Position numbers and translations under genes: made by a program | The notes under the pieces: generated by a model | Database searches by the model: none | What the model saw: the letters and a program-made list of their open reading frames with translations, nothing else | What the model was told of the DNA's origin: nothing | Part shown: piece after piece, positions 8,719 through 17,692 of the stretch | Numbering within the stretch: position 1 is the stretch's first letter | Layout of the letters: each line of letters starts with the position of its first letter | Origin: JADKIH01 sp031367345 | GTDB lineage: Bacteria > Bacteroidota > Bacteroidia > AKYH767-A > 2013-40CM-41-45 | Reading direction: 5' to 3' | Assembly (NCBI GenBank): GCA_031367345.1 | Contig: JANLPR010000194.1 | Location: 1-62,912, forward strand | DNA: 62,912 nt

Positions 8719-8751
8719 AAAAGAGGCTATCTGTTTAAGTTAGCCTCTTTT
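8719..8751. terminator. Bidirectional rho-independent terminator
   Basis: A perfect 11-bp inverted repeat, AAAAGAGGCTA (8719-8729) and TAGCCTCTTTT (8741-8751), with an 11-base loop, flanked by A-rich and T-rich tracts. It serves the convergent genes at 8183 and 8772. Confidence 0.85.
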
Positions 8752-8771
8752 ATTTTTCGTATCGATTCTTA

Positions 8772-9131
8772 TTAGAATGGAAGATCGTCTTTTCCTGATA
8801 CCGGTGAATCGATGTATTCAGGTGCTCCTTGATTATTTTCACCTGGAGTTGCAACTCCATTGCTATCCAGTTTCCAAGCTTCCAATGTGTTGAAGTATTT
8901 TATTTCACCTTGTGGACTTGTCCATTCTCTTCCTCTAATATTGAAATGAACGGTAATCGTTTCTCCCGTTTGTACGTTATTCAATAATCCACAACGATCT
9001 TGTGTTAATTGAAAACTGATTTCTTGGGGATATTGCGATGAATTATCAGTCACTACAAATTCTCTCTTTTTAAAACGGTCGTTAACAACCTGCTCTTCTT
9101 TTTTTACTTTTAGGGTTCCGGTGATTTGCAT
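8772..9131 (-). CDS. DUF3127 protein, OB-fold-like, with SSB-type acidic tail
   Basis: The 119-residue protein matches the Bacteroidota DUF3127 family: MQITGTLKVKKEEQ at the start, KKREFVVTDNSSQYPQEI, and VHFNIRGREWTSPQGE. The strand pattern resembles a small OB-fold, so nucleic acid binding has been suspected for the family. A flexible Gly/Asn/Pro linker follows and the protein ends in KDDLPF. This is very close to the acidic tip of bacterial SSB proteins (DDDIPF), which recruits DNA repair and replication partners. The gene is single and convergent with the slyD-like gene. Confidence 0.85.
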   Translation of the reverse strand: MQITGTLKVKKEEQVVNDRFKKREFVVTDNSSQYPQEISFQLTQDRCGLLNNVQTGETITVHFNIRGREWTSPQGEIKYFNTLEAWKLDSNGVATPGENNQGAPEYIDSPVSGKDDLPF

Positions 9132-9319
9132 ATTCGTAAGTATTTTGGTGTAAAAATAATTCTTTTATCGGTTAGTTCTTGCTTTCATGCCTGATTTTTA
9201 ATTAACATTCTTTCTTTTTTGCGAACAAAATGTTCTTTTATTTCAAATTTATGGTTTCGCCATTGGAATAGTTTGAGTATGTTTATATCAGTTTTTAACT
9301 TAAATTAAACGAATTAAAC

Positions 9320-10711
9320 GTGAAATTTCACCGATATAGTCTTCTTTTTGCCATTGCCTTGATTTCTTTTCAAAATTCTAAAGCACAAGGTCAGATTAAA
9401 GCCGAGTGGTCGAAAAATTTTAAAATCACTTTAAACTCTATCAATAAAGCGATTGATCTTCAAGTAGATTCTCTCGGAAACAGCTTTGTACTCATGCAGT
9501 CTTGGACTCCTGATTCTGTTAAACAGATTGTTCTTGTTAAATACGATGCTGAAGGTAAATTGATTTGGCAACGCATTTATGACCATTCATCGCATGGCGA
9601 TGATATTCCCGCTTCCTTTGCAATAGATGATTTTGGGAATATTTGGATATGTGGAATTACTAAAACAACTGATCTAAATGGCAATTTTTTAGTCGTTCGG
9701 TTTTCTACCGATGGTGTGCAAGATGTTGATTTTACTTATGATGGACGTGAACATTTATTTGATGCTGCAAATGCAATTAGCACCGACAAATTTGGAAATG
9801 CATACGCCGGCGGTTATACCACTTCTAAAGATAGTACGTTGGATGCCTTTTTGGTGAAGCTTAAACCTGATGGAAAGTTGGAATGGAAAAGAAATTATGT
9901 TTCTGCAAAAGTAGATATCATTAATTCATTAGTTGTTGATGATTCTTCCAACATCTATGTAAGTGGGGTTACAAACAATGGTCAGCGGAGCTCTGATATT
10001 TTTATACAAAAATATAATTCAGGCGGCGATTTAAAGTGGCAACGAATCTATGATGGCGTATTTGGGGAAAGAGATATGTCAAATATAATTACGCGCGATG
10101 ATTCGATGCATGTATATATTACCGGCTTTGTAAATCATACTAGTGATCGATCTGACCTGCCTGTTTTAAAGTATTCTCGCAACGGTCTACTCTTAGCGGA
10201 ATCGTTTTTTAATGGTGTAGCTGCTGATTGTTTTGCAACCTCGCTACGTATAGAAAAAGACAAAATTATTTTGACAGGAAATAAAGTCGATTACACAACC
10301 AATGTTTCTGAAAGTCTTTATTTGAAATATGATAAAGCCGGCAAAGAAAAATTATTTATTAAATCGAAAAACGATTTTAAATTTTTATCGACCGAAGTTA
10401 TAGGTTCTCACGAATTATTATTCGGAACAGAACTCACACATCCGGAAAGTACGCTCATTCCCTTCATTGCAGAAGTTGATACTTTGCCACGTTTCAAATG
10501 GACATATAGCGATTCAACACTTTATGGTGTAGCTCATTTTATCAAAGTTGTTGTTAATAAAAACAAAATTTATTTTTTAGCTGACGATGCGGGTGATGCA
10601 TCCGGTACTGTAATATTGGCGAAATATGATTTGACTTTTCCCCCTGAAAAAAAAGAATTAATTAATTATCGTAAACAAATAAATAAAAGTGGAGTTCAAA
10701 AAAATAAATGA
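9320..10711 (+). CDS. Secreted SBBP/beta-propeller repeat protein
   Basis: The 463-residue protein starts at a GTG and has a signal peptide (hydrophobic residues 8-22, cleavage likely after SKAQ). Repeats of about 50 residues follow, with the SBBP-like pattern 'D..GN.Y..G....' seen in DFGNIWICGITK, DKFGNAYAGGYTT, DSSNIYVSGVTN and DSMHVYITGFVN, separated by 'LKW.R.Y' strands such as GKLIWQRIYD and GDLKWQRIYD. This predicts a beta-propeller outside the inner membrane. No T9SS tail is evident. Its last 23 bases overlap the start of the GlcD-like gene, so the two are translationally close, though a functional link is unclear. Confidence 0.75.
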   Translation: MKFHRYSLLFAIALISFQNSKAQGQIKAEWSKNFKITLNSINKAIDLQVDSLGNSFVLMQSWTPDSVKQIVLVKYDAEGKLIWQRIYDHSSHGDDIPASFAIDDFGNIWICGITKTTDLNGNFLVVRFSTDGVQDVDFTYDGREHLFDAANAISTDKFGNAYAGGYTTSKDSTLDAFLVKLKPDGKLEWKRNYVSAKVDIINSLVVDDSSNIYVSGVTNNGQRSSDIFIQKYNSGGDLKWQRIYDGVFGERDMSNIITRDDSMHVYITGFVNHTSDRSDLPVLKYSRNGLLLAESFFNGVAADCFATSLRIEKDKIILTGNKVDYTTNVSESLYLKYDKAGKEKLFIKSKNDFKFLSTEVIGSHELLFGTELTHPESTLIPFIAEVDTLPRFKWTYSDSTLYGVAHFIKVVVNKNKIYFLADDAGDASGTVILAKYDLTFPPEKKELINYRKQINKSGVQKNK

Positions 10712-12089
10712 ATCGATTGTAAGTGAATTTAAAGTTATCTGTGGCGAAGAATATGTGTACACTAGCCAAGATGTTCTTGAACAAAATTCGAAAGACTATA
10801 CCGAAGACCTCCGGTTTTTTCCGGAAGTTGTAGCTCGTCCCAAAAACAGCGAAGAGGTTTCGCTTTTGCTAAAAATATGTAATCAGCATTTGATCCCTGT
10901 TACCCCTCGTGGAGCAGGAACAGGATTAAGTGGTGGAGCTTTACCTGTGCATGGCGGATTAGTTATTGCAATGGATCGGTTCAATAAAATTATGATGATC
11001 GATGAGCGGAACTTGCAAGCAACAGTAGAGCCCGGCGTTATCAATCAAGTTTTTCAAGATGCCGTAATGGCTAAAGGATTGTTTTATCCTCCCGATCCTG
11101 CCAGTCGTGGCTCTTGCTTTCTTGGTGGTAATTTGGCCGAGAGTGCCGGTGGACCAAAAGCAGTGAAGTATGGTGTTACGAAAGATTATGTTCTGAACTG
11201 CGAAGTTGTTTTGCCTACCGGAGAAATAATTTGGACAGGTGCTAATGTTTTAAAAAACTCGACAGGTTATAATTTAACGCAACTTCTGATAGGAAGTGAA
11301 GGAACGCTGGGAATTATTACGAAAATCGTTTTCAAATTATTACCGTTGCCAACTGAAAACTTATTGATGCTAGTGCCATTTTTCAATGCAGAGAAAGCTT
11401 GCGAAGCGGTGTCTGCTATTTTTCGTGCCGGAGTAACACCATCGGCTTTGGAATTTATGGAACGCGATTGCATCGAATATGTAATGAAATATGTAGATGT
11501 GAAAATTCCTCTCAAAGATAATATCAACGCGCATCTTTTAATTGAAGTAGATGGGACCGATCGTGATGTGCTTTTTAAAGAGTGCGAAAAAATTTCTGAA
11601 ATCCTTTACCAATTTGAGTGCGATGAAATACTTTTTGCCGACTCTGCTCAGCAAAAAGCAGATCTGTGGCGCGCTCGTCGTTCTGCCGGTGAAGCAGTAA
11701 AATCACATTCTATCTATAAAGAAGAAGATACTGTTGTTCCACGTGCCGAACTTCCTGTTTTGTTGAAAGGTGTAAAAGCAATCGGCGCCAAATACGGATT
11801 TAGAAGTGTTTGTTACGGCCATGCCGGTGATGGAAATTTACATGTTAACATTATCAAGGAAAATATTTCCGACGATGATTGGAATACAAAAATTCCTCTT
11901 GGAATTCGCGAAATTTTTGAATTGTGTGTAAGCTTAGGTGGAACTATTTCCGGCGAACATGGAATTGGTTATGTACAAAAAAACTACATCGACATAGCCT
12001 TCAATAAAACTCAAATTGATTTGATGAAAGGAATTAAAAAATTGTTTGACCCTAACGGAATTTTAAATCCGGGAAAAATATTTAATTAG
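10689..12089 (+). CDS. FAD-linked oxidase, GlcD / D-lactate dehydrogenase-like
   Basis: The 466-residue flavoprotein has the VAO/PCMH FAD-binding domain at about 40-215 (PRGAGTGLSGGALPVHGG near 75, PPDPASRGSCFLGGNLAE near 137, GVTKDYVLNCEVVLP) and the FAD-oxidase C-terminal domain with CYGHAGDGNLHVN near 377 and ISGEHGIGY near 418. It should oxidise a 2-hydroxy acid such as glycolate or D-lactate. The GTG at 10689 is chosen because the family begins just there; it overlaps the preceding gene by 23 bases. The 1-base overlap with the SDR gene downstream indicates an operon. The Fe-S partner usually called GlcF is not adjacent. Confidence 0.88.
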   Translation: MEFKKINESIVSEFKVICGEEYVYTSQDVLEQNSKDYTEDLRFFPEVVARPKNSEEVSLLLKICNQHLIPVTPRGAGTGLSGGALPVHGGLVIAMDRFNKIMMIDERNLQATVEPGVINQVFQDAVMAKGLFYPPDPASRGSCFLGGNLAESAGGPKAVKYGVTKDYVLNCEVVLPTGEIIWTGANVLKNSTGYNLTQLLIGSEGTLGIITKIVFKLLPLPTENLLMLVPFFNAEKACEAVSAIFRAGVTPSALEFMERDCIEYVMKYVDVKIPLKDNINAHLLIEVDGTDRDVLFKECEKISEILYQFECDEILFADSAQQKADLWRARRSAGEAVKSHSIYKEEDTVVPRAELPVLLKGVKAIGAKYGFRSVCYGHAGDGNLHVNIIKENISDDDWNTKIPLGIREIFELCVSLGGTISGEHGIGYVQKNYIDIAFNKTQIDLMKGIKKLFDPNGILNPGKIFN

Positions 12090-12895
12090 TGAAAGATAAA
12101 ATCGTAATAATAACCGGTGCTTCCGGCGGAATAGGTGAGGCGCTGGCTAAGAAGTTTTCGTCGGAAGGATCGATTGTGGTTATTGCTGCTCGACAAATTG
12201 AAAAATTGGAAACGTTAAAAATGGAATTAGAGGCTGCAGGAGCGAAAGTTCTTGCAGTAGCTTGTGACGTAAGTAAAGAGTCCGATTGTAAAAATTTAAT
12301 AGATCAAACAATTAAGGCGTTTGGAAAAATTGATGTATTGATCAACAATGCCGGTATTTCTATGCGTGCATTATTTAATGATCTAGATCTGGATGTTATT
12401 AAAAAAGTAATGGACATCAATTTCTGGGGAGCAGTGTTTGCTACGAAATTTGCTCTCCCTCATTTACTCAAATCAAATGGAAGTGTTGTTGGTGTTTCTT
12501 CTATTGCCGGAAAAAAAGGGTTGCCTGGTAGAACAGGATACTCAGCATCTAAATTTGCTTTAGAAGGTTTTTTAGAAACATTGAGAACGGAGAATATCAA
12601 AAACGATCTTCATGTTTTAGTTGCGTGCCCCGGATTCACAGCTTCCAACATCCGCAAGTCTTCTTTATCGAAAGATGGAAGCAGTCAAGGTGAATCGCCA
12701 CGAACGGAAAATATAATGATGTCGCCGGAGGTTGTTGCTAATCATATTTATCTTGCCACTATAAAACGTAAACGTGATTTAGTTCTTACTCTCAATGGAA
12801 AATTAACTGTTTGGTTAAATAAATTTTTTCCGGCTATGATGGATAGAATTGTTTATAAACACATGGCAAAAGAACCGGATTCTCCTTTTAAATGA
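12089..12895 (+). CDS. Short-chain dehydrogenase/reductase (SDR)
   Basis: The 268-residue classical SDR has the cofactor motif TGASGGIGEALA near residue 9, the NNAG motif near 86, catalytic Ser in VSSIAGKKG near 139 and YSASKFALEG (Tyr-x3-Lys) near 153. R35 after strand 2 (AARQ) suggests NADP(H). The GTG start overlaps the stop of the flavoprotein gene by one base, which implies translational coupling. The substrate is not predictable. The C-terminal basic region (TIKRKRD) is common in membrane-lipid-related SDRs, but that is weak evidence. Confidence 0.88.
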   Translation: MKDKIVIITGASGGIGEALAKKFSSEGSIVVIAARQIEKLETLKMELEAAGAKVLAVACDVSKESDCKNLIDQTIKAFGKIDVLINNAGISMRALFNDLDLDVIKKVMDINFWGAVFATKFALPHLLKSNGSVVGVSSIAGKKGLPGRTGYSASKFALEGFLETLRTENIKNDLHVLVACPGFTASNIRKSSLSKDGSSQGESPRTENIMMSPEVVANHIYLATIKRKRDLVLTLNGKLTVWLNKFFPAMMDRIVYKHMAKEPDSPFK

Positions 12896-12930
12896 AAATG
12901 GCTTTATAAATAAATGTTATCCTAAAAATA

Positions 12931-13323
12931 TTATTGTTTAGAGATCGTCATTTTCCCTACTCCAAGAAATCGGTCTTTCTCATTGTAAATATAAATATGG
13001 TATTCGCCCGGTTTAAAAAAAGTTACTTCTTTGTAAAACCATATAGCATCCGGATTTACATTCATCTTTACTGAGCTTATAAAAACCTCTGTCTCTTTTT
13101 CTTTTAGATAAATGTCGAAGGTAGCTTGTGTAGAATTAATACTCTCTTTCTGTCTAAAAAGTATTTGGAAATAACCGCCTTTATCTCCTATGGTAAAATG
13201 ATCACTTTCCTTAAACGCATTTCCCCATTTATCTACTCGCTCACAAAAAATTACATCTTGTGCAGTGCAAAATGTAGTAAGCACAATAAGTAAAAGTCCT
13301 GAAAGAAAAATTTTCTTTTTCAT
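12931..13323 (-). CDS. Small secreted protein of unknown function
   Basis: The 130-residue protein has a clear signal peptide (MKKKIFLSGLLLIVLTTFC, cleavage after TAQ). The mature part is predicted mainly beta and ends with a strand-rich segment, KPGEYHIYIYNEKD. I do not recognise the family. The gene is the last of a three-gene minus-strand unit and starts one base after the stop of the TonB receptor gene, so it is very probably cotranscribed and may act with the receptor at the cell surface. Confidence 0.7.
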   Translation of the reverse strand: MKKKIFLSGLLLIVLTTFCTAQDVIFCERVDKWGNAFKESDHFTIGDKGGYFQILFRQKESINSTQATFDIYLKEKETEVFISSVKMNVNPDAIWFYKEVTFFKPGEYHIYIYNEKDRFLGVGKMTISKQ

Positions 13324-13324
13324 A

Positions 13325-15835
13325 TTAAAAATTTGCTGTGAGTCGTAAGTTCAGTTGCCGCCCGGTTAAATAATTTGGAACTGCATAGCGTCGCGCATTT
13401 GAAATGTCGGTGATCCAAGTGTAAGATGCTACATTATTTACCTGAAGCAAATTGAACACTTCTAATCCAATCCACATCGATTCAAAAGAACGTAGAAATT
13501 TTCCTGTGGGCTTTTTCTTTACGTCTTCACCTATTAGTTGTTTCGAAAATCCGATATCGACTCTTCTATATGTTGGTGTCCTAAGTCCATCTTTGTAACG
13601 ATCTTGCCCCGGAGGACCAAAAGGCAGCGCTGTTCCGAAAATTAAACTGAGTTGCATTTTGTAGGTCGGAAATTTCGGCAGGAAATCTTGGAAGAAGATA
13701 CCGAAGGTTACTCGCTGGTCGGCAGGTCGAGGAATGTAACCCGGTTCAACTTTAATTGAATCGGTTGGTCTTGAATTAGAAGTATACCCAGGAACAATTT
13801 CTACACCGTCGCTATTGAAATAACGATAGTAGTAATCGCCTTTTATATCTTCTTCTGTTTGAAGAAAAGATAAACTCATCCACGATTCTGCTCCTGTAAC
13901 AAACTGGCCAAATAAACGAAAGTCGATCCCTCGTGCATAACCGACCGATCTAAACTGTGGTAAGTATCTAGTTCTAATATTTTCTACTTTGTAAGGTATA
14001 AGATCGTCTAATATTTTATAGAATGCTTCGGAGGTTAATTTAAATTCTCTTCCCAAGGCAAGGAATGTATAATCGCCACCAATTACTATATGAATAGATT
14101 TCTGAGCTCGTGTTTCGGGATACAGTTTTCCGTCATATCCTCTCAACTCTCGATAGAAAGGAGGCTGATAATATAATCCGCCGGAAGCATGTATATTGAA
14201 ATTCTTTTTTGATCGTGGCTTGTAACTAATAGATACACGAGGACTAATTACTAACTGTCCATTCAAATCTGAATAATTGGCTCGCACTCCTGTTGTTAAA
14301 ATTAATTTAGTAGTATCGGTAAGTTGCCAGTTGTTTTGAATGTAGCCGGAAAGCCTATTTGTTGTTAAACTATTTTTTGCAATGACTACATCATTCAATG
14401 TTATGGTTGGATTCAATGGGTCACGATAAGAGGGTATTGAAAATCCGGCGGAGTCGTTGTACGTCCATTCATGTAATTTATCTGTGAATTTCTCTTGCTG
14501 TAATTTTCCTCCCCATTGCCAAACACTTTTGTCGTTGATCAATTCCCCTTTGTGTTCTATCGAAGTGATTTCGCCATTGAGTTTATTTCGTCCATGATTT
14601 AAGAAGGAACCGACGCCAAGATTAAATGCTACTGTTCCGAAATTGTCTTTCCCCAAATCATTTTCCAGTTGGTCTAAAAAATATTGTCCAAGGATGTCAA
14701 AACTTTCTGACTCTTCCGATATATATTTTGTTCCTATCAGTTTCAGTTTTAAATTTTCTTTTGGCTGATAGATCGCAGAAGCAGAGCCGGTAAACAATTC
14801 ATACTTATCAACCTCTTGTCCTTCAAAATAAACGGTAAATCGTTTTGCATCGTTGATCGTTCCAAAATTTGTTTCTCTTGTTTGCGGTACTAAGTTATAT
14901 CGGTTGCGTGCATAATTGCCAAAAAATTCGACAGAAAACTTTTTAGAAAAATCGTAGCCGGTAAATAGTTGAATATCGGTAAAAGAAGGTTTATATTCTC
15001 CTTTTGTTTCGAATGTATTTAATAAGTATTGATTGGATTTTTGTCGTGCTCCAAGCATGTAATAGAATTTCTTGTTCTTACTCTGATTCTCTAATTCTAG
15101 TGAGCCTCCTAATAAAGAAGCACTGATGGCTCCGGCAAACTTTTTCGGTCGTCGATATTTTATGTCTAACACCGAACTCATTTTGTCGCCATAAATAGCA
15201 TCAAATCCTCCTGCAGAAAATTTAATGGCATCTACCATATCTGGATTGATTACACTAAGCCCTTCTTGTTGTCCGGAACGAACTAAGAGCGGACGGAATA
15301 CTTCAAAGTCGTTGATGTAAACCAAATTTTCATCATAGTTTCCTCCACGTACCGAATAAGATGAGCTTAATTCATTGGCAGAAGAAACACCCGGCATAGT
15401 TTTTAAAATGTCCTCTACACTTTGATTGGGTGTAGGAATCATTTTTACAACTTTTGGGTTGATAGGTGTAATATTAATTGTTCTGATTGATCGGTCTTCG
15501 ACAGTAAATTCTTTGATCTGAAAAATTTTACTTATCATTTTAGAATTAATCACTCGTTTCTCGCTAGGCGAAAGTTTCAAATAAAAAGTATCTGGTTTTA
15601 AGCCCGTATAAGATATTATGAGAGTTAATTTTTCATTCGAAGGGATTTCTAGCGTATAATTTCCTTGGTCATTGCTTGTAGTACCAATCGTTTTTCCGAG
15701 TAAGGCTACAGTAGCTCCACTTAACGGATTTCCATTGGCTTCGCTAACTGTTCCTGTAACGGTAGCTGATTGTGCAAAAAGTAAGTGGCTGAACACTACA
15801 AAAACAGTAATGAATATCAAGCGCAAATGGGCCAT
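13325..15835 (-). CDS. TonB-dependent outer-membrane receptor with carboxypeptidase-regulatory-like N-domain
   Basis: The 836-residue protein has a signal peptide ending FAQ, a CarboxypepD_reg-like domain at about 25-100 (TVSEANGNPLSGATV, GTTSNDQGNYTLE), a plug domain at about 125-235 (SVEDILKTMPGVSS, YSVRGGNYDENLVYINDFEV) and a long beta-barrel ending in an aromatic residue (LRLTANF). This is the Bacteroidota receptor type without a SusD partner. The ligand is unknown. It lies 24 bases after another carboxypeptidase-like gene and directly before a small secreted protein gene, as a three-gene operon. Confidence 0.92.
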   Translation of the reverse strand: MAHLRLIFITVFVVFSHLLFAQSATVTGTVSEANGNPLSGATVALLGKTIGTTSNDQGNYTLEIPSNEKLTLIISYTGLKPDTFYLKLSPSEKRVINSKMISKIFQIKEFTVEDRSIRTINITPINPKVVKMIPTPNQSVEDILKTMPGVSSANELSSSYSVRGGNYDENLVYINDFEVFRPLLVRSGQQEGLSVINPDMVDAIKFSAGGFDAIYGDKMSSVLDIKYRRPKKFAGAISASLLGGSLELENQSKNKKFYYMLGARQKSNQYLLNTFETKGEYKPSFTDIQLFTGYDFSKKFSVEFFGNYARNRYNLVPQTRETNFGTINDAKRFTVYFEGQEVDKYELFTGSASAIYQPKENLKLKLIGTKYISEESESFDILGQYFLDQLENDLGKDNFGTVAFNLGVGSFLNHGRNKLNGEITSIEHKGELINDKSVWQWGGKLQQEKFTDKLHEWTYNDSAGFSIPSYRDPLNPTITLNDVVIAKNSLTTNRLSGYIQNNWQLTDTTKLILTTGVRANYSDLNGQLVISPRVSISYKPRSKKNFNIHASGGLYYQPPFYRELRGYDGKLYPETRAQKSIHIVIGGDYTFLALGREFKLTSEAFYKILDDLIPYKVENIRTRYLPQFRSVGYARGIDFRLFGQFVTGAESWMSLSFLQTEEDIKGDYYYRYFNSDGVEIVPGYTSNSRPTDSIKVEPGYIPRPADQRVTFGIFFQDFLPKFPTYKMQLSLIFGTALPFGPPGQDRYKDGLRTPTYRRVDIGFSKQLIGEDVKKKPTGKFLRSFESMWIGLEVFNLLQVNNVASYTWITDISNARRYAVPNYLTGRQLNLRLTANF

Positions 15836-15859
15836 AGCGTAAGTAGCTTTTATTCTTTA

Positions 15860-16504
15860 TTATTCTTTTTTATCTTTTTTACTGAAGGCGCCATCTTGCC
15901 ACATTTTAATAAATTTTGACCAAGCTATAGGATTCAACAAATTATTAGGGGGCAATTGTCCGGCATAATACAATCTTGTTGAATTCTGTTCCATCGCGTA
16001 TTTGAAATTCATGCTTCCATCCATCGACATATTATTTGCCAAGTAAGCCATTCTTTCTTCGTTAAGATTTTTCTCTGCTCTTGCTTTATCATCTTCCGGA
16101 ACACGCAAACGAATAAATGCCTCTTTAAATTGTTCTTTGGTAGGCCAAGGAAATATAACGACTTCTCTAAGTAAAATTGTATCGGCTTTAAGTATCTGTA
16201 TCATAGAACATCGATTATCCGTCAAAGTATCCGGTATAACAAATATTGCTTTCTTAAACCCAATAGCTACGTACTCAATGGTGTCATTCATTTTAGCTAC
16301 AAATGAAAAGAAACCGAAATAGTCGCTTACCGTTCCTCTGTTCGAGTTTTTAATCATTACACTTGTATACGGTACCGGAGCTAAACTATCTGATGTCACA
16401 ATCACCCCTGAAAATTGGACTAACCCCAATTTATCAAACTTTTGCGCTTTCACCAAAAGCAATTGTAGGCTAAATAGGGTTGTTAGAAGTATGATTTTTC
16501 TCAT
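15860..16504 (-). CDS. Secreted carboxypeptidase-like regulatory domain protein
   Basis: The 214-residue protein has a signal peptide (cleavage near VKAQ at 20) followed by one CarboxypepD_reg-like beta domain: VQFSGVIVTSDSLAPVPY, VMIKNSNRGTVSDYFGFFS, DTIEYVAIGFKKA. The C-terminal ~90 residues are charged and helical. The gene is first in the minus-strand operon, 24 bases before the TonB receptor gene. The domain is usually an adhesion or processing module in outer-membrane systems of this phylum; no enzymatic residues are expected. Confidence 0.78.
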   Translation of the reverse strand: MRKIILLTTLFSLQLLLVKAQKFDKLGLVQFSGVIVTSDSLAPVPYTSVMIKNSNRGTVSDYFGFFSFVAKMNDTIEYVAIGFKKAIFVIPDTLTDNRCSMIQILKADTILLREVVIFPWPTKEQFKEAFIRLRVPEDDKARAEKNLNEERMAYLANNMSMDGSMNFKYAMEQNSTRLYYAGQLPPNNLLNPIAWSKFIKMWQDGAFSKKDKKE

Positions 16505-16628
16505 TATTGGTCAATATTTAAAGTGCTAAAGTAATCACTTATTTCAACAGTGAAACGATAATTTCGTGTTAAAAATTGTTACTTTTCAATGATAGTAGAT
16601 GAGGATTTAATAGGTATTTTTACTCAAT

Positions 16629-17666
16629 ATGTTCAGAAATAATTTTAGGAATTTAGCATACACTTGGAGTCTCCTTCCGGGTGTACTTGTTATTGCCGGT
16701 AACTTCATCGGGGGTAATTTTGTCTACGCAAATATTATTTTTGTCTTTGGAATTCTTTGCGTACTTGAATGGTTTGTTCCCGAAAATAAATCGAATTCTT
16801 TTCATGGAAATTCTTTCGTGCCTGATCTAATTTTGATCTCTCATGTATTCCTACAGCTCATAGCAATTTCTTCGCTGTTTTATGCAATTCAACTTAACAA
16901 ATTAAGCGGCTGGCAACTAATAGGCGCGGCTGTTTCTACCGGATTGCATTCCGGAACTTCTGCCATCGTTGTAGCACATGAACTCATTCATCGAAAAAAT
17001 AAACTCTTTCGCACTCTTGGAAAAGTGCTTTTGTTCTCTGCAGGAAATACGTATTTCTATATCGAACATTTACGGGTTCACCATAAATGGGTAGGAACCG
17101 ACAAAGATCCTGCTACTGCCAGAAAAAATGAATCTCTTTATGCTTTCTTTTTACGATCTATGTTCGGACAAATATCAAATGCTTATCGTCTAGAAAAAAA
17201 TCGATTGGCCTCAGTGGGCAAACACTCACTTATTCAAAATGAACTTATCCGTAATTTCATTTTTCAACTAATGTTATTTTCATTGATTGGATTCTTCTTC
17301 GGAATAATCATGGTCTTAACCTTTGCCTTACAAATATTAATCGCTAATTTCTTGTTAGAATACACAAATTATATTGAGCATTATGGCCTTTCTAGGAATG
17401 AAAACGAACGTGTCCGGGAAGATCTTAGCTGGCAAACAGATAAAGTAATTAGCAGGTTTCTGTTGATAGATTTGAGCCGACATAGCGATCATCATTATTT
17501 TGCATCAAAGCCATTTCATACCTTGCAATCGTATCAAGGTTCGCCTATTTTGCCCGGTGGTTATGCGTCTGCTATTTATTTAGCTCTAATTCCGGCACTT
17601 TGGTTTAAAGTAGTTAATAATGTCCTCGAGCATTTTATCGAGGAAAAAAATAAAAAAGTAGCTTGA
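16629..17666 (+). CDS. AlkB-like alkane 1-monooxygenase (membrane di-iron hydroxylase)
   Basis: The 345-residue integral membrane protein has all the histidine boxes of AlkB-type di-iron enzymes: HELIHRK (about 120), HLRVHHKWVGT (about 153) and LSRHSDHHYFAS (about 284), plus the AlkB signature NYIEHYGL near 253. Six hydrophobic helices precede and separate the boxes. It should hydroxylate the terminal carbon of alkanes or alkyl chains with electrons from rubredoxin. No rubredoxin gene is nearby and the next gene is a lipoprotein, so the natural substrate may be a lipid-like molecule and not fuel alkanes. Confidence 0.85.
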   Translation: MFRNNFRNLAYTWSLLPGVLVIAGNFIGGNFVYANIIFVFGILCVLEWFVPENKSNSFHGNSFVPDLILISHVFLQLIAISSLFYAIQLNKLSGWQLIGAAVSTGLHSGTSAIVVAHELIHRKNKLFRTLGKVLLFSAGNTYFYIEHLRVHHKWVGTDKDPATARKNESLYAFFLRSMFGQISNAYRLEKNRLASVGKHSLIQNELIRNFIFQLMLFSLIGFFFGIIMVLTFALQILIANFLLEYTNYIEHYGLSRNENERVREDLSWQTDKVISRFLLIDLSRHSDHHYFASKPFHTLQSYQGSPILPGGYASAIYLALIPALWFKVVNNVLEHFIEEKNKKVA

Positions 17667-17692
17667 AAAAATCTCCTATTCAAATCTCTTTT

